Source: an uncultured Nocardioides sp. (GTDB lineage: Bacteria; Actinomycetota; Actinomycetes; Propionibacteriales; Nocardioidaceae). Taken from it: 64,000 nt of DNA. A model generated the notes under the pieces. That model had not been told where the DNA came from. It saw only the letters and a list, made by a program, of their open reading frames with translations, and made no database searches. The position numbers and the translations under genes are program-made. The stretch lies in assembly GCF_947488515.1 (NCBI RefSeq), contig NZ_CANKZF010000001.1:806001-870000 (forward strand), read 5' to 3'. Positions 1 to 11,036 of this stretch are shown in pieces (position 1 is the first letter of the stretch; the number at the start of each line of letters is the position of its first letter).

Positions 1-279
1 GAGCGGCGCTTCGAGGGTCATCAGGCGCGGGATCACGTAGTCCTCGAGCTGGTCGACCATCTCGGCGCGCGCGCCGCGCTGCTCGTCGGCCCCGGGGAGC
101 TCGAGCGGCAGCCGTGCCTCCTGCAGGGCCCCGCGCAGTCGCACCAGCGCGGTCACCATCGCCATCGAGGCGTCGGGGGTACGCCGCTGCTCAGGGACTT
201 GCTCGGCGGCCTCGTCAGGAGTCTCGTCAGGAGTCTGCTCGGGGGCCTGGTCGGCGGTCCCGTCGTCGTCGTGGGTCAT
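1..279 (-). CDS. Dynamin-like GTPase, N-terminal fragment
   Basis: The gene reads leftward and runs off the window, so only the first 93 codons are visible. An acidic, Pro/Glu-rich N-terminus is followed by a helical stretch ending in the segment DYVIPRLMTLEAPL. From memory of actinobacterial dynamin-like or YfjP-type GTPases, this segment usually comes just before the Walker A loop, which would lie beyond the window edge. The start is the ATG at 279, which overlaps the TGA of the upstream PrsW gene in an ATGA arrangement, so the two are probably translationally coupled. The family call is an inference because no nucleotide-binding motif is visible. Confidence 0.55.
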   Translation of the reverse strand, partial: MTHDDDGTADQAPEQTPDETPDEAAEQVPEQRRTPDASMAMVTALVRLRGALQEARLPLELPGADEQRGARAEMVDQLEDYVIPRLMTLEAPL

Positions 280-1394
280 CGCGTGGGGACCACCTGTCCG
301 GGGAAGGAGATGTAGGGGCGGATCCGACCGAGCTCCTCGACGTGTTCCTGCCCGCGCAGGGAGAAGTCGGAGGGTGCCGTGCCGCGCAGGTAGCGGTGGT
401 GGAGGTAGCCGAGCTCGATGGCGGCCGCCTGGTACTCGCGCATGGCGCGCTCGGCGAGCGGGCCGCCCTGGTGGCGCGCCCAGCGGCGGGCGTGCCTGCG
501 GGCACGCAGGTCGACGAGCCACGGGATGTCGGTGGCGGGCAGCAGCCCACGGTCCGCGGCGTCCTGCAGGGCCTGGGCGAGCAGCGGGCGCTCGGACCGG
601 CGCCGGTAGACCGCGAAGGCGACGACGCCGAGGAACACCGGGAACATCAGCGTGCCGTAGACGATGAGGAAGTCGCCGGTGCCGGAGAGAGTGGAGGAGT
701 TCCACACGCCGTGGAGGAGGGCGGCGAGCGCCAGGCCGACCAGGGGCGCGAGGAGTCGTACCGAGGTCCGGCGCGAGGCGATGGCGAGGCCCACCCCGAT
801 GCCGACGAACGCGGTGAAGAACGGGTGGGCGAACGGACTGATCAGGCAGCGCACGATGAAGGTCGAGGTCAGTGCCGTGGTGCCACCGGGGCCGAGTCCG
901 TCGGTGCCGTCGTAGGCGGCCGCGAGGTAGAGGATGTTCTCCGTGTAGGCGAACCCGACGCCGACCATGCCGGCGTAGACGATGCCGTCGAGCACGCCGT
1001 CGAGCTCGTGCCGGCGCCACCACAGGAGCAGGAAGAGGAAGGCCCCCTTGGTGACCTCCTCGGTGACGGGAGCGACGACGCTCAGCACGTCGCGCTCGGT
1101 CGCACCGCCGGCGAGGCCGAGGCCCTGGAACACGATGGCCGCCCCGGTGGCGGCGAACGCTCCCCAGAGCAGGCCGGCGACCAGCAGGTTGCGGGGCTCG
1201 GGCTCGTAGCGGTCGAGCCACATGAAGCAGCCGACGAGGGGACCGACCGGGACCGCCGCGAGCAGCGCCGCCAGCGCCAGCGACCCGGGGGCGCCGGACA
1301 GCGCGACGACCACCGCCATGACGATGGCCCCGAGGAGCACCAGTGCGGCCACCACGACGGTGAACGCGACACTGTCGCGGCGGCCTCGTTTCAT
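276..1394 (-). CDS. PrsW-family intramembrane metalloprotease
   Basis: A 372-residue polytopic membrane protein. The four PrsW signatures are visible: EEVTK with E112, E113 and K116, a second-helix glutamate E152 in FAYTENILY, H190 in AHPFFTAF, and H228 in LHGVWN. These are the presumed metal and catalytic residues of this Abi/CAAX-like family. PrsW in Bacillus cleaves the anti-sigma factor RsiW, but actinobacterial members usually lack a known substrate and none is evident here. About eight hydrophobic segments are followed by a soluble C-terminal tail from about residue 265. The 3' end overlaps the GTPase gene by four bases, suggesting an operon. Confidence 0.88.
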   Translation of the reverse strand: MKRGRRDSVAFTVVVAALVLLGAIVMAVVVALSGAPGSLALAALLAAVPVGPLVGCFMWLDRYEPEPRNLLVAGLLWGAFAATGAAIVFQGLGLAGGATERDVLSVVAPVTEEVTKGAFLFLLLWWRRHELDGVLDGIVYAGMVGVGFAYTENILYLAAAYDGTDGLGPGGTTALTSTFIVRCLISPFAHPFFTAFVGIGVGLAIASRRTSVRLLAPLVGLALAALLHGVWNSSTLSGTGDFLIVYGTLMFPVFLGVVAFAVYRRRSERPLLAQALQDAADRGLLPATDIPWLVDLRARRHARRWARHQGGPLAERAMREYQAAAIELGYLHHRYLRGTAPSDFSLRGQEHVEELGRIRPYISFPGQVVPTR

Positions 1395-1455
1395 GGGTCC
1401 GACCCTAACGGAGCAGCCCCCTCCGACCCGCCTTGCCGCACCCCTACGGGGGACG

Positions 1456-4400
1456 TCAGCGGGGCCGCACGGCCCGGGTCGGCGGGCTGGTCCGGCGGGC
1501 GGTCGCGTGTCCGGGCTTGCGGGCGACGACCCTCACCGAGATCCGGTCACCGCGGTGCGAGGCGCGCGGCGTGAACCGCTTGCCAGTGGCCACCTTGCGC
1601 CCGTCCGCCAGCCACACGAACCGCAGCTGCGATCCGGGCGTCCGGTCGTCCAGGTGCACCCGGAGCTGCCGGCCGACGACCGGACGCCCCGTGATCCGTG
1701 GGCGGTCGACGACGACCCGACCGCGGCGCACGTCAGCGTCGTCCTCGACAGCAGCAGTGGTCGGTGTGAGACCCGCGGCCGTCCCGGTGACGACGACACT
1801 GATGCGCCTTCCTCGGTGCACCGCGCGCAACCCGAGGTGTTGCCCCGTCGCCCCCGCCAGCTGCTCGCCGTCGGCGAACCAGGCGTACGTCAGAGTGGCT
1901 CCGGGCGTCCACGTGCCGGGGTCGACCCGCAGCTCGTGGCCCACCCGGGGCTTGCCCCGCAGCGTCGGCGCGCCGGGCACGACCGCGCCCGGGGCGGGCG
2001 TCGGCGTTGCGGTCGGGTCCGGTGTGGGCGTCGTCGGGTCAGGGGTCGGCACCGGGTCGGTGGGCGGGTCCGTCGGACCTCCGGTCGCGGTGAAGGTGTG
2101 CACGACGGAGTGGTCGACGGCGCCGTACGCGTCCGCCGTCCGGACATACCAGCCGTGCTGGCCGGGCTCGACCCGCCACGTCGCGGTGAGCGGTGAATCG
2201 CTGGCGACGTCGTCGAAGCCGGCGATCCGCTCCGTGGTGAGGATGTCGACACTCAGCTCGTCCGTCGACAGCGACTTGGTCCTGGCCTGCAGGCCCGAGG
2301 CGGCATAGGGGATCTCGAACTCCTGGTGGAGCGGTTCCAGCGACGGGTCGTCGGAGTCGAAGTCGTCGAGCGTGGGCGAGTAGGTCCGCACGACGATCCG
2401 GCCGCCCTCGTTGTCGAAGTGCAGCAGCCGCAGGTAACCCAGGCCGCCTTCGGGCAGGCCCTGGTAGTCGAACAGCATCGAGTAGACCGTGCGGTCGGCG
2501 ACGCCGTCGCCGTCGTCGTCCATCTCGTCGGTGCGGGTGTAGGCGTCGTGGTAGTGCCCCGACCCGACCGCGATGACGTTGGCGTTGGGCGCGACGACCT
2601 CGTCCATGATCCGCTGCGGGATCGGTCCGAGCCCGCCCGTGGTGAGCATGAACTCGTGGAGGTTGAGGATCACCTTGCGCTCGGGGTGCTCGCCGATCAC
2701 GCGGTTCATCCACCGGATCTGCTGGTCGCCGGCACCCCAGCCCATCGACACGACCATCAGGTCGATGCCGTCGGCGCTGACGAGGCTGTAGCTGCCACGG
2801 TTGTCCTGCAGCGAGCCGCCGAACCACGGGTTGCCGGCGAAGCGCTGCTCGCCGAACCACCGGCCGTACGCGCCGTAGTCGTTGCGGTGGTGACCGACGT
2901 CGTGGTTGCCCGCGAGCACGCTGTAGGGAATCCGCGCCTCGTCGAGGTCGCGATAGGCGGCGTCTGCCCGCTGCCACTGCGCCGGCTGGTCCCAATCGTT
3001 GACGATGTCACCGGTGTGCATGAGGAACTGCAGGTCCAGGTTGGACCGGTGCGCCACGAGGAAGTCATGGATCGCGCGCTGGTGCGGGTAGAAGTCCGGG
3101 TTCTGGTTGTAGTACTGGGTGTCGGACTCCCACGCGACCGTGAAGTCGTACCGGTCGCGCGGCGTCACGCCCTTGCCGGAGTACGGCGGTACCTGGTCGC
3201 CGCGCGCGCTCTGTCCCGGCGTCGTGAAGCCCTCGGAGTGCTGGACCAGGAGGGTGATCCGCCCGTCCTCCACGTGGTCCTTCGCCGGGATCAGTGCGTC
3301 GAGCTCGAACTCTGTCGGCGCACCGTCGGTCGTGAGGTGCTCGTCGACCTCGTCCCACACAGCGGCGGTCACGTCGAGGACGTGCAGCCCGATCCGCGCC
3401 TCGGCGTTGGCGGAGCCGGACCAGTGCACCCGCGCGGTGAAGTCGTCGCCCGCGCCCTCGGGCACCTCGACGGTGTAGAGCTGGTAGGGGAAGAGGTCGT
3501 CGGACTCGGTGGTGGCGACCAGGCCGTCCTTGGTGGTGATCGCGGCGAGGTCGTCCTCCTTCAGCAGGACGGCGCCGTCGCGTGTCACCCGCGCGGCGTC
3601 GTACGCCGTCCCGGAGCTGGCGGTGACCGCCTCGTCGTCGGCCTCGACGTGGAAGCCGCGGCGCAGCTCGACGTCGAGCACGTCGCCCTCGGGGTCGGTC
3701 GGCGTCGCCTCGAGGGCGACGTCGCCCGACTCCACCTCATCACCGTCCGCCGGCGTCCGGAGCGACGCGGAGGGCTGCTCCTCGGGCGTCGTGAAGGCGA
3801 CCGTGCGGGTACGCGTGTTGCCGAGCAGGTCGACGGCGGTGAGCACGACCTCGTGGGGACCCGCCTCGAGCTCGACCGACGAGGTCGGGTGGGGCAGCGT
3901 GATCTCCTCGCCGTCGAGCGTGGCCACCAGTGAGTCCAGCCCGGAGCCGCCGTCGGTGGCCCCGGCGTCGATGTCGAAGGTCCCCCGCATCTTGGCGCCG
4001 TCCTCGACCGTCGAGGTGATCTGTGGGGCGGAGTTGTCGACCACCAGCGTCCGGGTAGCCGACTGGCCACCCGCGCTCGCGGCGACGGTGTGGGCGCCGT
4101 CGGCCACCTCGGAGGTGTCCCACTGGTGGAGCACCGAGTCGAAGGCGTCGTCAGGGACGTCGAAGGTCGCGAGGAAGTAGACGAGGTTGGCGTCGGAGAA
4201 GGCGATCCGGGTGTCGGGGGCCGGGCACGCTCGCTCGGTGGGCTCCTGGCCCTCGCCCGCGCCGGCGCACGTCACCGGTCGCAGGACCCGACCGTCGGGC
4301 AGCGCGAGCCGGGGGTCGATGGCGACCCAGTCGTCGTTGTTCTCGTCGGGGTCGGGCTCGGGCCATGCCTTGGTCCCGGCATAGATCCCGATCGTGACCT

Positions 4401-6957
4401 GCCGGCCCCTGACCACCTTCTCGAGGGGCACGTCCGCCGCGACGGTCTCGGTGCGCTCGTAGAAGCCCTCGTCGAAGACCGTCAGCACCTCGTCGCCGAT
4501 CTTCACACCGTTGCGGAAGAACGCGTCCGTGTTGGTCGCCTCGAACGCGAAGCGGGGAGCGGCCTCCAGCGACGGAACGACGTCACCGACCTGCCGGCCG
4601 TCGACGGACAGGGCCAGGCTCGACGGGTCGCCATCGGCGGTCGCGGTGATCGGGGTGGTCCCCGACACGAAGTCCCCGTCGGCGTGGTTGAGCCGCACCG
4701 GCGGCCGCGGTCCGTCGGCGAGGTCGACCCGGACCGGCCCGAGCGTCGTGATGTGGGTGCCGTCGGACACCTCGAGGGTGTAGTCGACCCACTGCTTCCC
4801 GTACAGGTCGACGGACGGGATCGTGTAGACGAAGCGGTCAGGCGACTCGAAGCGGAGCGACCTGGTGACCGGGTCGCCGATGTCGGTGGCGAGGGTCAGC
4901 TCCGCGGTGCGAACCTGGTGGTCGTCACGGACGTCGAAGCCGAGCGTGAGGTCCTCGGTCTCCGGGAGCAGCGGGCCGCCGGTGAGGTCGTCGATGGTGG
5001 GGGCCGTGTCGTTCGTCGGAGTCGCGACGAGGCCCGCCGGCACCTGGTCGCGGTGCGTGTAGCCCGGCGTCGGGACGTCCAGCCGTGTCATCGTCTGCAC
5101 CGTGCCGTTGCGGGGCTGCGGCACCCAGAGGTGGTCGGGGGACGCGGGCGGGTTCCACGCGTACTGGATCGCCGTCGTGGCCGTCGTCTGGGCGTCGTTG
5201 AAGTAGTAGGTGGTGCTGATGTCGATGCCGCTGTTGGTCGCCACCCGGATGCCGCGCAGGCCGCCGTTGGACATCCCCGCGGTGCGCACCTCGACGAGGT
5301 CCTCGCCGGCCACGAGGTGGGCGCCGAACGCGGCGTTGAAGTCGGTCGCGGTGAGCGACTCGTTCGCCGCGTTCTTCACCCACAGCACCAGCGTCCGGCC
5401 CGGGCCGATCACGGGGTCCCGCGGCGCGGCCGGCCAGAGGGCCTGGTTGGTGGTGACGGCGTTGGCGTCGATGTAGAGGTAGGTGAGGCTGAAGTCCCGG
5501 AAGCTCACGGGCCGGTCGGACGCGTTGTAGACCTCGACGAACTCGTAGGCGTCGCCACCCCCGGCGTTGGCGGTGTCCGGCGCGACCTCCGTGACCTGGA
5601 GGATCGGCGCGTCGAGGTCCGGGTCGGTGGGCGGCGCCGGCGGTTGCGTCGGGACGCCGTCCTCCTCCTCGGGCGGCGTGACGCCCTGCCCCTCGGCGAG
5701 CGACCCGGGCGTCGGGGCGGACTTCGCGGCGAAGACGGGCGCGTCGGTGACGCCTACGCCGGGGGCCGCGTAGTGGACGGCGAGCTCCGGGCCCACGTGG
5801 TCCGCCGGGACGTACGTCGAGCGGCTGACGGTGCCGTCTGCGTCCCGGATCTCGAGGGTCCGGGCACCGCCGCTGTTCGCCATGCCGGCCTGGCCGGTCA
5901 CGTGCCCGACGGGCACGTCCATGTCGATGCCGTAGTGGTCACGGAAGTCGACGTCGGTGAAGAGCGTGGAGTTCGGGCTTGCGCCGCTCCAGCCGTCGGC
6001 CGAGCCGGTCTGGTAGTCGAGCCACAGCACGAGCGTGCCGTGCGCCGGGACGGTGTGCGGCTTGCCGGCGGTCAGCGCGAGGGTCGCGGTGCCGTTGTAG
6101 ACCAGCGTGTGGTCCGCCAGGTCGATCTCGGCGTCGGTGGTGTTGGCGACCTCGAGCATCTCGAAGTTGTCCTGCGTGCTGGTGCGCTGGACACCACCCA
6201 CGTCCGTGAACGTGTGGGTGCCGTTGTCCGGCAGGACCTCCGAGACGAAGAGCTCGGGCGCCGCGGGTGGCGCGGGCGGAGGTGTCGGGTCGAGCTGCTC
6301 GTCCCGCACGGCGCCCGGGGTGGGCTCCTGCTGGGTGGCGAGCACGCGCTGGACCGCGCTGCCGTCGGACGGGACGACGTACTCGACCGTCCTGTCGACA
6401 CCCTTGTCGCCGGAGGACCAGCTGACCTGGGCGACGTCGGTGGTCGCGCCGGCCTCCGTGCGGCGGATCCACATCGTGCTGCCGCTGTTGTTGAGACCGT
6501 TCTGCCCGGACAGCACGGCCAGGTCGAAGGACCCCTCCCACCCGAGACCGGTGTAGAAGTCACGGAAGTCCTGCTCGGTGACCGCAGCATCGCCGGTGAG
6601 CCCGCTGTTGCGGGGCCACAGCACGAGCGACCCGTGGGGGGCCACCGTGACGCCGTCGTCGTGGGTGAGGGTCTTCTGGTTGCTGCCGCTCAGGTAGACC
6701 ACGGAGTAGCCGGCGTCTGCGAGGTCGACCGGGGCGTCGGTGGTGTTGCGCACCTCGATGAACTCGAAGGCGTCGACGGACGACCCGTCGGCTGCCTGCC
6801 GGTTGCTGGAGTCGACGTTGATCTCCGTGATCACCAGCGCGGGCAGCTCGCCTGCGGCCCGCGCCGGGAGGGACGTCGCGGCGAGGGTCCCGGCCGCGAG
6901 GGCCACCGAGGTGGAGAGGCTGAGGACGGGGCGCATGAGGGATCTCGCAGACGGCAT
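1456..6957 (-). CDS. Giant secreted lamin-tail / calcineurin-like phosphoesterase protein
   Basis: An 1833-residue exported protein. The start is the ATG at 6957, giving a signal peptide that ends near the ARA-AG site at residue 34; a longer open frame to 7155 would bury it. Three lamin-tail domains follow (about residues 41-195, 234-395 and 452-610, beginning LVITEIN, LFVSEV and LQVTEV). Next come Ig/Big-like beta domains, then a calcineurin-like metallophosphoesterase at about 1275-1500 with SDTQYY, HTGDIVND, GNHDVGHH and GSGHYH motifs. A Pro/Thr linker at about 1625-1655 leads to two repeats of about 85 residues with the GxPxVGxxLRV pattern common in Nocardioides surface proteins. It has no sortase signal or C-terminal membrane anchor. 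The substrate is unknown; an extracellular phosphatase or nuclease role is plausible. Confidence 0.85.
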   Translation of the reverse strand: MPSARSLMRPVLSLSTSVALAAGTLAATSLPARAAGELPALVITEINVDSSNRQAADGSSVDAFEFIEVRNTTDAPVDLADAGYSVVYLSGSNQKTLTHDDGVTVAPHGSLVLWPRNSGLTGDAAVTEQDFRDFYTGLGWEGSFDLAVLSGQNGLNNSGSTMWIRRTEAGATTDVAQVSWSSGDKGVDRTVEYVVPSDGSAVQRVLATQQEPTPGAVRDEQLDPTPPPAPPAAPELFVSEVLPDNGTHTFTDVGGVQRTSTQDNFEMLEVANTTDAEIDLADHTLVYNGTATLALTAGKPHTVPAHGTLVLWLDYQTGSADGWSGASPNSTLFTDVDFRDHYGIDMDVPVGHVTGQAGMANSGGARTLEIRDADGTVSRSTYVPADHVGPELAVHYAAPGVGVTDAPVFAAKSAPTPGSLAEGQGVTPPEEEDGVPTQPPAPPTDPDLDAPILQVTEVAPDTANAGGGDAYEFVEVYNASDRPVSFRDFSLTYLYIDANAVTTNQALWPAAPRDPVIGPGRTLVLWVKNAANESLTATDFNAAFGAHLVAGEDLVEVRTAGMSNGGLRGIRVATNSGIDISTTYYFNDAQTTATTAIQYAWNPPASPDHLWVPQPRNGTVQTMTRLDVPTPGYTHRDQVPAGLVATPTNDTAPTIDDLTGGPLLPETEDLTLGFDVRDDHQVRTAELTLATDIGDPVTRSLRFESPDRFVYTIPSVDLYGKQWVDYTLEVSDGTHITTLGPVRVDLADGPRPPVRLNHADGDFVSGTTPITATADGDPSSLALSVDGRQVGDVVPSLEAAPRFAFEATNTDAFFRNGVKIGDEVLTVFDEGFYERTETVAADVPLEKVVRGRQVTIGIYAGTKAWPEPDPDENNDDWVAIDPRLALPDGRVLRPVTCAGAGEGQEPTERACPAPDTRIAFSDANLVYFLATFDVPDDAFDSVLHQWDTSEVADGAHTVAASAGGQSATRTLVVDNSAPQITSTVEDGAKMRGTFDIDAGATDGGSGLDSLVATLDGEEITLPHPTSSVELEAGPHEVVLTAVDLLGNTRTRTVAFTTPEEQPSASLRTPADGDEVESGDVALEATPTDPEGDVLDVELRRGFHVEADDEAVTASSGTAYDAARVTRDGAVLLKEDDLAAITTKDGLVATTESDDLFPYQLYTVEVPEGAGDDFTARVHWSGSANAEARIGLHVLDVTAAVWDEVDEHLTTDGAPTEFELDALIPAKDHVEDGRITLLVQHSEGFTTPGQSARGDQVPPYSGKGVTPRDRYDFTVAWESDTQYYNQNPDFYPHQRAIHDFLVAHRSNLDLQFLMHTGDIVNDWDQPAQWQRADAAYRDLDEARIPYSVLAGNHDVGHHRNDYGAYGRWFGEQRFAGNPWFGGSLQDNRGSYSLVSADGIDLMVVSMGWGAGDQQIRWMNRVIGEHPERKVILNLHEFMLTTGGLGPIPQRIMDEVVAPNANVIAVGSGHYHDAYTRTDEMDDDGDGVADRTVYSMLFDYQGLPEGGLGYLRLLHFDNEGGRIVVRTYSPTLDDFDSDDPSLEPLHQEFEIPYAASGLQARTKSLSTDELSVDILTTERIAGFDDVASDSPLTATWRVEPGQHGWYVRTADAYGAVDHSVVHTFTATGGPTDPPTDPVPTPDPTTPTPDPTATPTPAPGAVVPGAPTLRGKPRVGHELRVDPGTWTPGATLTYAWFADGEQLAGATGQHLGLRAVHRGRRISVVVTGTAAGLTPTTAAVEDDADVRRGRVVVDRPRITGRPVVGRQLRVHLDDRTPGSQLRFVWLADGRKVATGKRFTPRASHRGDRISVRVVARKPGHATARRTSPPTRAVRPR

Positions 6958-7069
6958 GACCGCACCCCACAGGTGGTGCGTGAATCGCTCCGGTACGGCC
7001 GGTGAACGCCGCGGCTCGTCCAGGCGTCGGGTCGGGCTCGGGGCATGACCACGGCCGAGCGCGGCGTCG

Positions 7070-7075
7070 TACAGT
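7070..7075 (+). promoter_or_regulatory. -10 box (TACAGT) of the aminopeptidase gene
   Basis: TACAGT ends 6 nt before the GTG start at 7082, which would place transcription initiation at or next to the start codon, so the mRNA is probably leaderless. No Shine-Dalgarno sequence is present in the gap. Confidence 0.55.
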
Positions 7076-7081
7076 GACCGC

Positions 7082-8483
<1,402 letters not shown>

Positions 8484-8491
<8 letters not shown>

Positions 8492-9647
8492 CGAGGCGCC
8501 TGCGCCCAGCCTCAGCGTCGTCGACGGCGTGCCGCGCTGCCACCACTACGACGCCTTCCGCTGCCGCTCCTGCACCCTGCTCGGGACACCGCGCGGGCGC
8601 CAGCTCTCCGACAAGGAGGCGCACGCGCGCACGCTGGTCGACTCGCCGATGTGGCTGTCGACGGTCGCCGGCGCGGACACCCGGTTCCGCAACAAGGCCA
8701 AGATGGCGGTCGGCGGCGGCGTCGACGCGCCGACGCTGGGGATCCTCGACCGCGACCTCGCTGGGGTCGACCTGCACGACTGCGGCCTGCACTCCGACGG
8801 CCTGCGGGCGGCCCTCGACCGCACGTCCGACTGGATCCGCGACGCCGGCCTGGTGCCGTACGACGTCGCGACGAGGCGCGGCGAGCTCAAGCACGTGCTG
8901 CTCACCGAGTCGCCCGACGGCGAGCTGATGCTCCGTCTCGTGCTGAGGTCGACGGCCCTCGAGGCGCGCGTCCGCTCCCGCCTGCCGGCGCTGCTCGAGG
9001 CGGTGCCGGCGCTGCGGGTGGTGACGATCAACGTCCAGCCCGAGCACAAGGCGGTGCTGGAGGGCGAGCGCGAGATCGTGCTGACCGACACCGCGACGCT
9101 GCCGATGCGGCTGACCACCGGGGTGACGCTGCGTCTGGGCCCGCGGTCGTTCTTCCAGACCAACACGGCGGTCGCGGAGGCCCTCTACGACCAGGCCCGC
9201 GCCTGGGTGAGCGACCTGCCCGACGTCCGCACCGTGTGGGACCTCTACTGCGGCGTGGGCGGTTTCGCGCTCCACCTCGCCGGGCCGGGCCGCGAGGTGC
9301 TGGGCGTCGAGGTCTCCACCGACGCGATCGCGGCCGCCAGCGCCACGTCGGCCGAGCTCGGCGTGGCGGCGGAGTTCGTCGCGGCCGACGCGACGGCGTA
9401 CGCCCTCGCGTCAAACGCCGTCCCGGACCTCGTCGTGGTCAACCCGCCCCGCCGCGGCATCGGCCCCGACCTCGCCGGCTGGCTCGAGACGTCAGGCGTG
9501 CGCCACGTCGTGTACTCCTCGTGCAACGCCGAGTCGTTGGCGCGCGATCTCGCGCTGATGCCGTCGCTCCGGCCCGTCGAGGCGCGGGTCCTCGACATGT
9601 TCCCGCACACCACGCACTACGAGGTGATGGTGCTGCTCGCCCGCTGA
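8484..9647 (+). CDS. rlmC: 23S rRNA (uracil-5) methyltransferase, RlmC/RumB type
   Basis: A 387-residue SAM-dependent m5U methyltransferase. An N-terminal iron-sulfur cysteine set is visible (C19, C27, C30 and probably C100), followed by the SAM motif DLYCGVGG (253-260), VVNPPRRG (318-325), the catalytic nucleophile C347 in YSSCNAE and the general base E380 in HYEVMVLL. This matches RlmC, which modifies 23S rRNA U747 in E. coli; the exact target here is inferred. It starts at GTG 8484 inside the aminopeptidase gene. The stop lies three bases from the converging stop of the secreted protein gene at 9651, leaving no room for a separate terminator. Confidence 0.88.
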
Positions 9648-9650
9648 GGG

Positions 9651-10265
9651 TCAGTCGCGACGGACCTTCGGGCCCTTGCCGATGCTCGTGTCGCCAATCG
9701 CGTCGCGATGACCGTCGTCGCCGAAGAACGGGACCGTCTCCGGCATCTCCCCCTCGGGAATGTCGAAGCCGGTGGCACCGACACCGAGGCGCACCCAGCG
9801 CGCTTCGTCGAGGCACGATGCCGGCACGGAGACGGAGATCGTGTCTGCCCCTCCGTCGAACTTCGCACGAAGGCCACGGCACTCGAGCTCGCCAACCCGG
9901 CCGCGCATGATGGCAACGTCCACCCTGGTCCCCGGCTCGCGCGCGGCGCCCAGGATGTAGGACCCGTTCGGAGTGAGGATCTTCAGGTAGGTCTCCTGGT
10001 AGCGCGTGTTGAGCAGGTCGCGGAAGTGCACCGTGACAGTCAGCCGGGTGTCACCGTAGGCAGCGACCGTGCGGACGATGTCGGTCGAGACCTCGTCGGG
10101 CGCAGGGACCCACACGGGCTCGTCCAGCTCGGAGGCGAGGTCGGCCTGCAGGACGTCGCCCACTGCGTCCTCGGTCACCACCTTCTCGGCGTGGGCAGCG
10201 CCCGGCAGGAGGGCGGCAGCGGGGAGGAGTGCTGCGACGAGGCGCAGCGCGAGACGGTGGTTCAT
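9651..10265 (-). CDS. Secreted protein of unknown function, tandem paralog 1
   Basis: 204 residues, family not recognised. A signal peptide ends near AHA-EK at residue 26. It shares with the next two genes the order AVGDV, TDIVRT, VHFRDL, then two cysteines about 26 residues apart (ECRGLRAKF ... PASCL) that could form a disulfide, and a C-terminal GHRD ... GKGPKVRRD tail. The predicted mature protein is small and beta-rich. The gene is transcribed last in the leftward triplet. Bases 10255-10280 around its start are identical to those around the start of paralog 2, pointing to recent duplication. Confidence 0.75.
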   Translation of the reverse strand: MNHRLALRLVAALLPAAALLPGAAHAEKVVTEDAVGDVLQADLASELDEPVWVPAPDEVSTDIVRTVAAYGDTRLTVTVHFRDLLNTRYQETYLKILTPNGSYILGAAREPGTRVDVAIMRGRVGELECRGLRAKFDGGADTISVSVPASCLDEARWVRLGVGATGFDIPEGEMPETVPFFGDDGHRDAIGDTSIGKGPKVRRD

Positions 10266-10320
10266 CGTGTCCGTTCTGGTCGTGCCCGGTCGGGCAGATG
10301 CTGGTGGAGCAGGCCGGAGG

Positions 10321-10977
10321 TCAGCCGCGACGGACCTTGGGGCTGCGGCTCATGCTGGTCTCGCTGAGGGTGGACCGGAAGGCGTCGTCGGCCCAGCCAG
10401 CGAGGTTGATCGAGCCGTCGCCGATCGGGGTGACCTGGATCCGGGTCGCACCGGAGGCCACCTGGATCCACCGGGGTTTGCCGATGCACGCCGCGGGAAA
10501 GGAAGCCGTGACCGTCTCGGCCGCGAAGTCGTAGCGGCCGCGCACCGACCGGCAGGGTCGCGGGCGGACGGGGTCGCCGCTCCTGACCACGATGTCCGGG
10601 GAGAGCATGGCGAACCGGGACCCGTCCGCTGACCGGGAGACCGACAACGCGTAGCCGCCGTCAGGAGTGAAGATCCGCGTGTCCACGGAGTGCTCCGCGG
10701 TCTCGACCAGGTCGCGGAAGTACGTCGTCACGGTCACGCGCTTGCCGTGCTGGATGGTCGTGCGGACGATGTCGGTCGCCGCTTCCGTCGGAGCAGGCAG
10801 GAACGCGCTCTCCCCGCTGACGTCGAACCCCGTGAAGAACCCGTTGGCAAGGTTGAGCGCCTTGGCGTCGCCGACGGCGTCGTCCACGGTCACCTGATCG
10901 GCGTGGGCCGCAGCGGGCAGGAGCAGGGCAGCGGGAAGAAGTGCTGCGAGGAGGCGTACGCCGAGTCGGTGGTTCAT
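10321..10977 (-). CDS. Secreted protein of unknown function, tandem paralog 2
   Basis: 218 residues beginning at ATG 10977 with the same MNHRL ... AHA signal peptide as paralog 1; the open frame upstream of this ATG has no signal-peptide features and is rejected. Conserved blocks are AVGDA, TDIVRT, TYFRDL, paired cysteines (RPCRSVRG ... PAACI) and a C-terminal SPKVRRG. It is about 14 residues longer than paralog 1, mostly in the region between the first block and DIVRT and before the first cysteine. The 55-bp gap to paralog 1 has no terminator, so co-transcription is likely. Confidence 0.75.
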   Translation of the reverse strand: MNHRLGVRLLAALLPAALLLPAAAHADQVTVDDAVGDAKALNLANGFFTGFDVSGESAFLPAPTEAATDIVRTTIQHGKRVTVTTYFRDLVETAEHSVDTRIFTPDGGYALSVSRSADGSRFAMLSPDIVVRSGDPVRPRPCRSVRGRYDFAAETVTASFPAACIGKPRWIQVASGATRIQVTPIGDGSINLAGWADDAFRSTLSETSMSRSPKVRRG

Positions 10978-11036
10978 CGTGTCCGTTCTGGTGGAGCCCC
11001 GGTTCGGGGCGGGTGCTGGCCGTGGGTGCCTGGAGG

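Noticed and set aside
4090..7005. 971-codon open frame opposite the giant secreted protein
   Set aside because: Val/Gly/Arg/Asp-rich composition without any domain; it is the antisense of a gene with clear lamin-tail and phosphoesterase domains. Long antisense frames are expected at this GC content.
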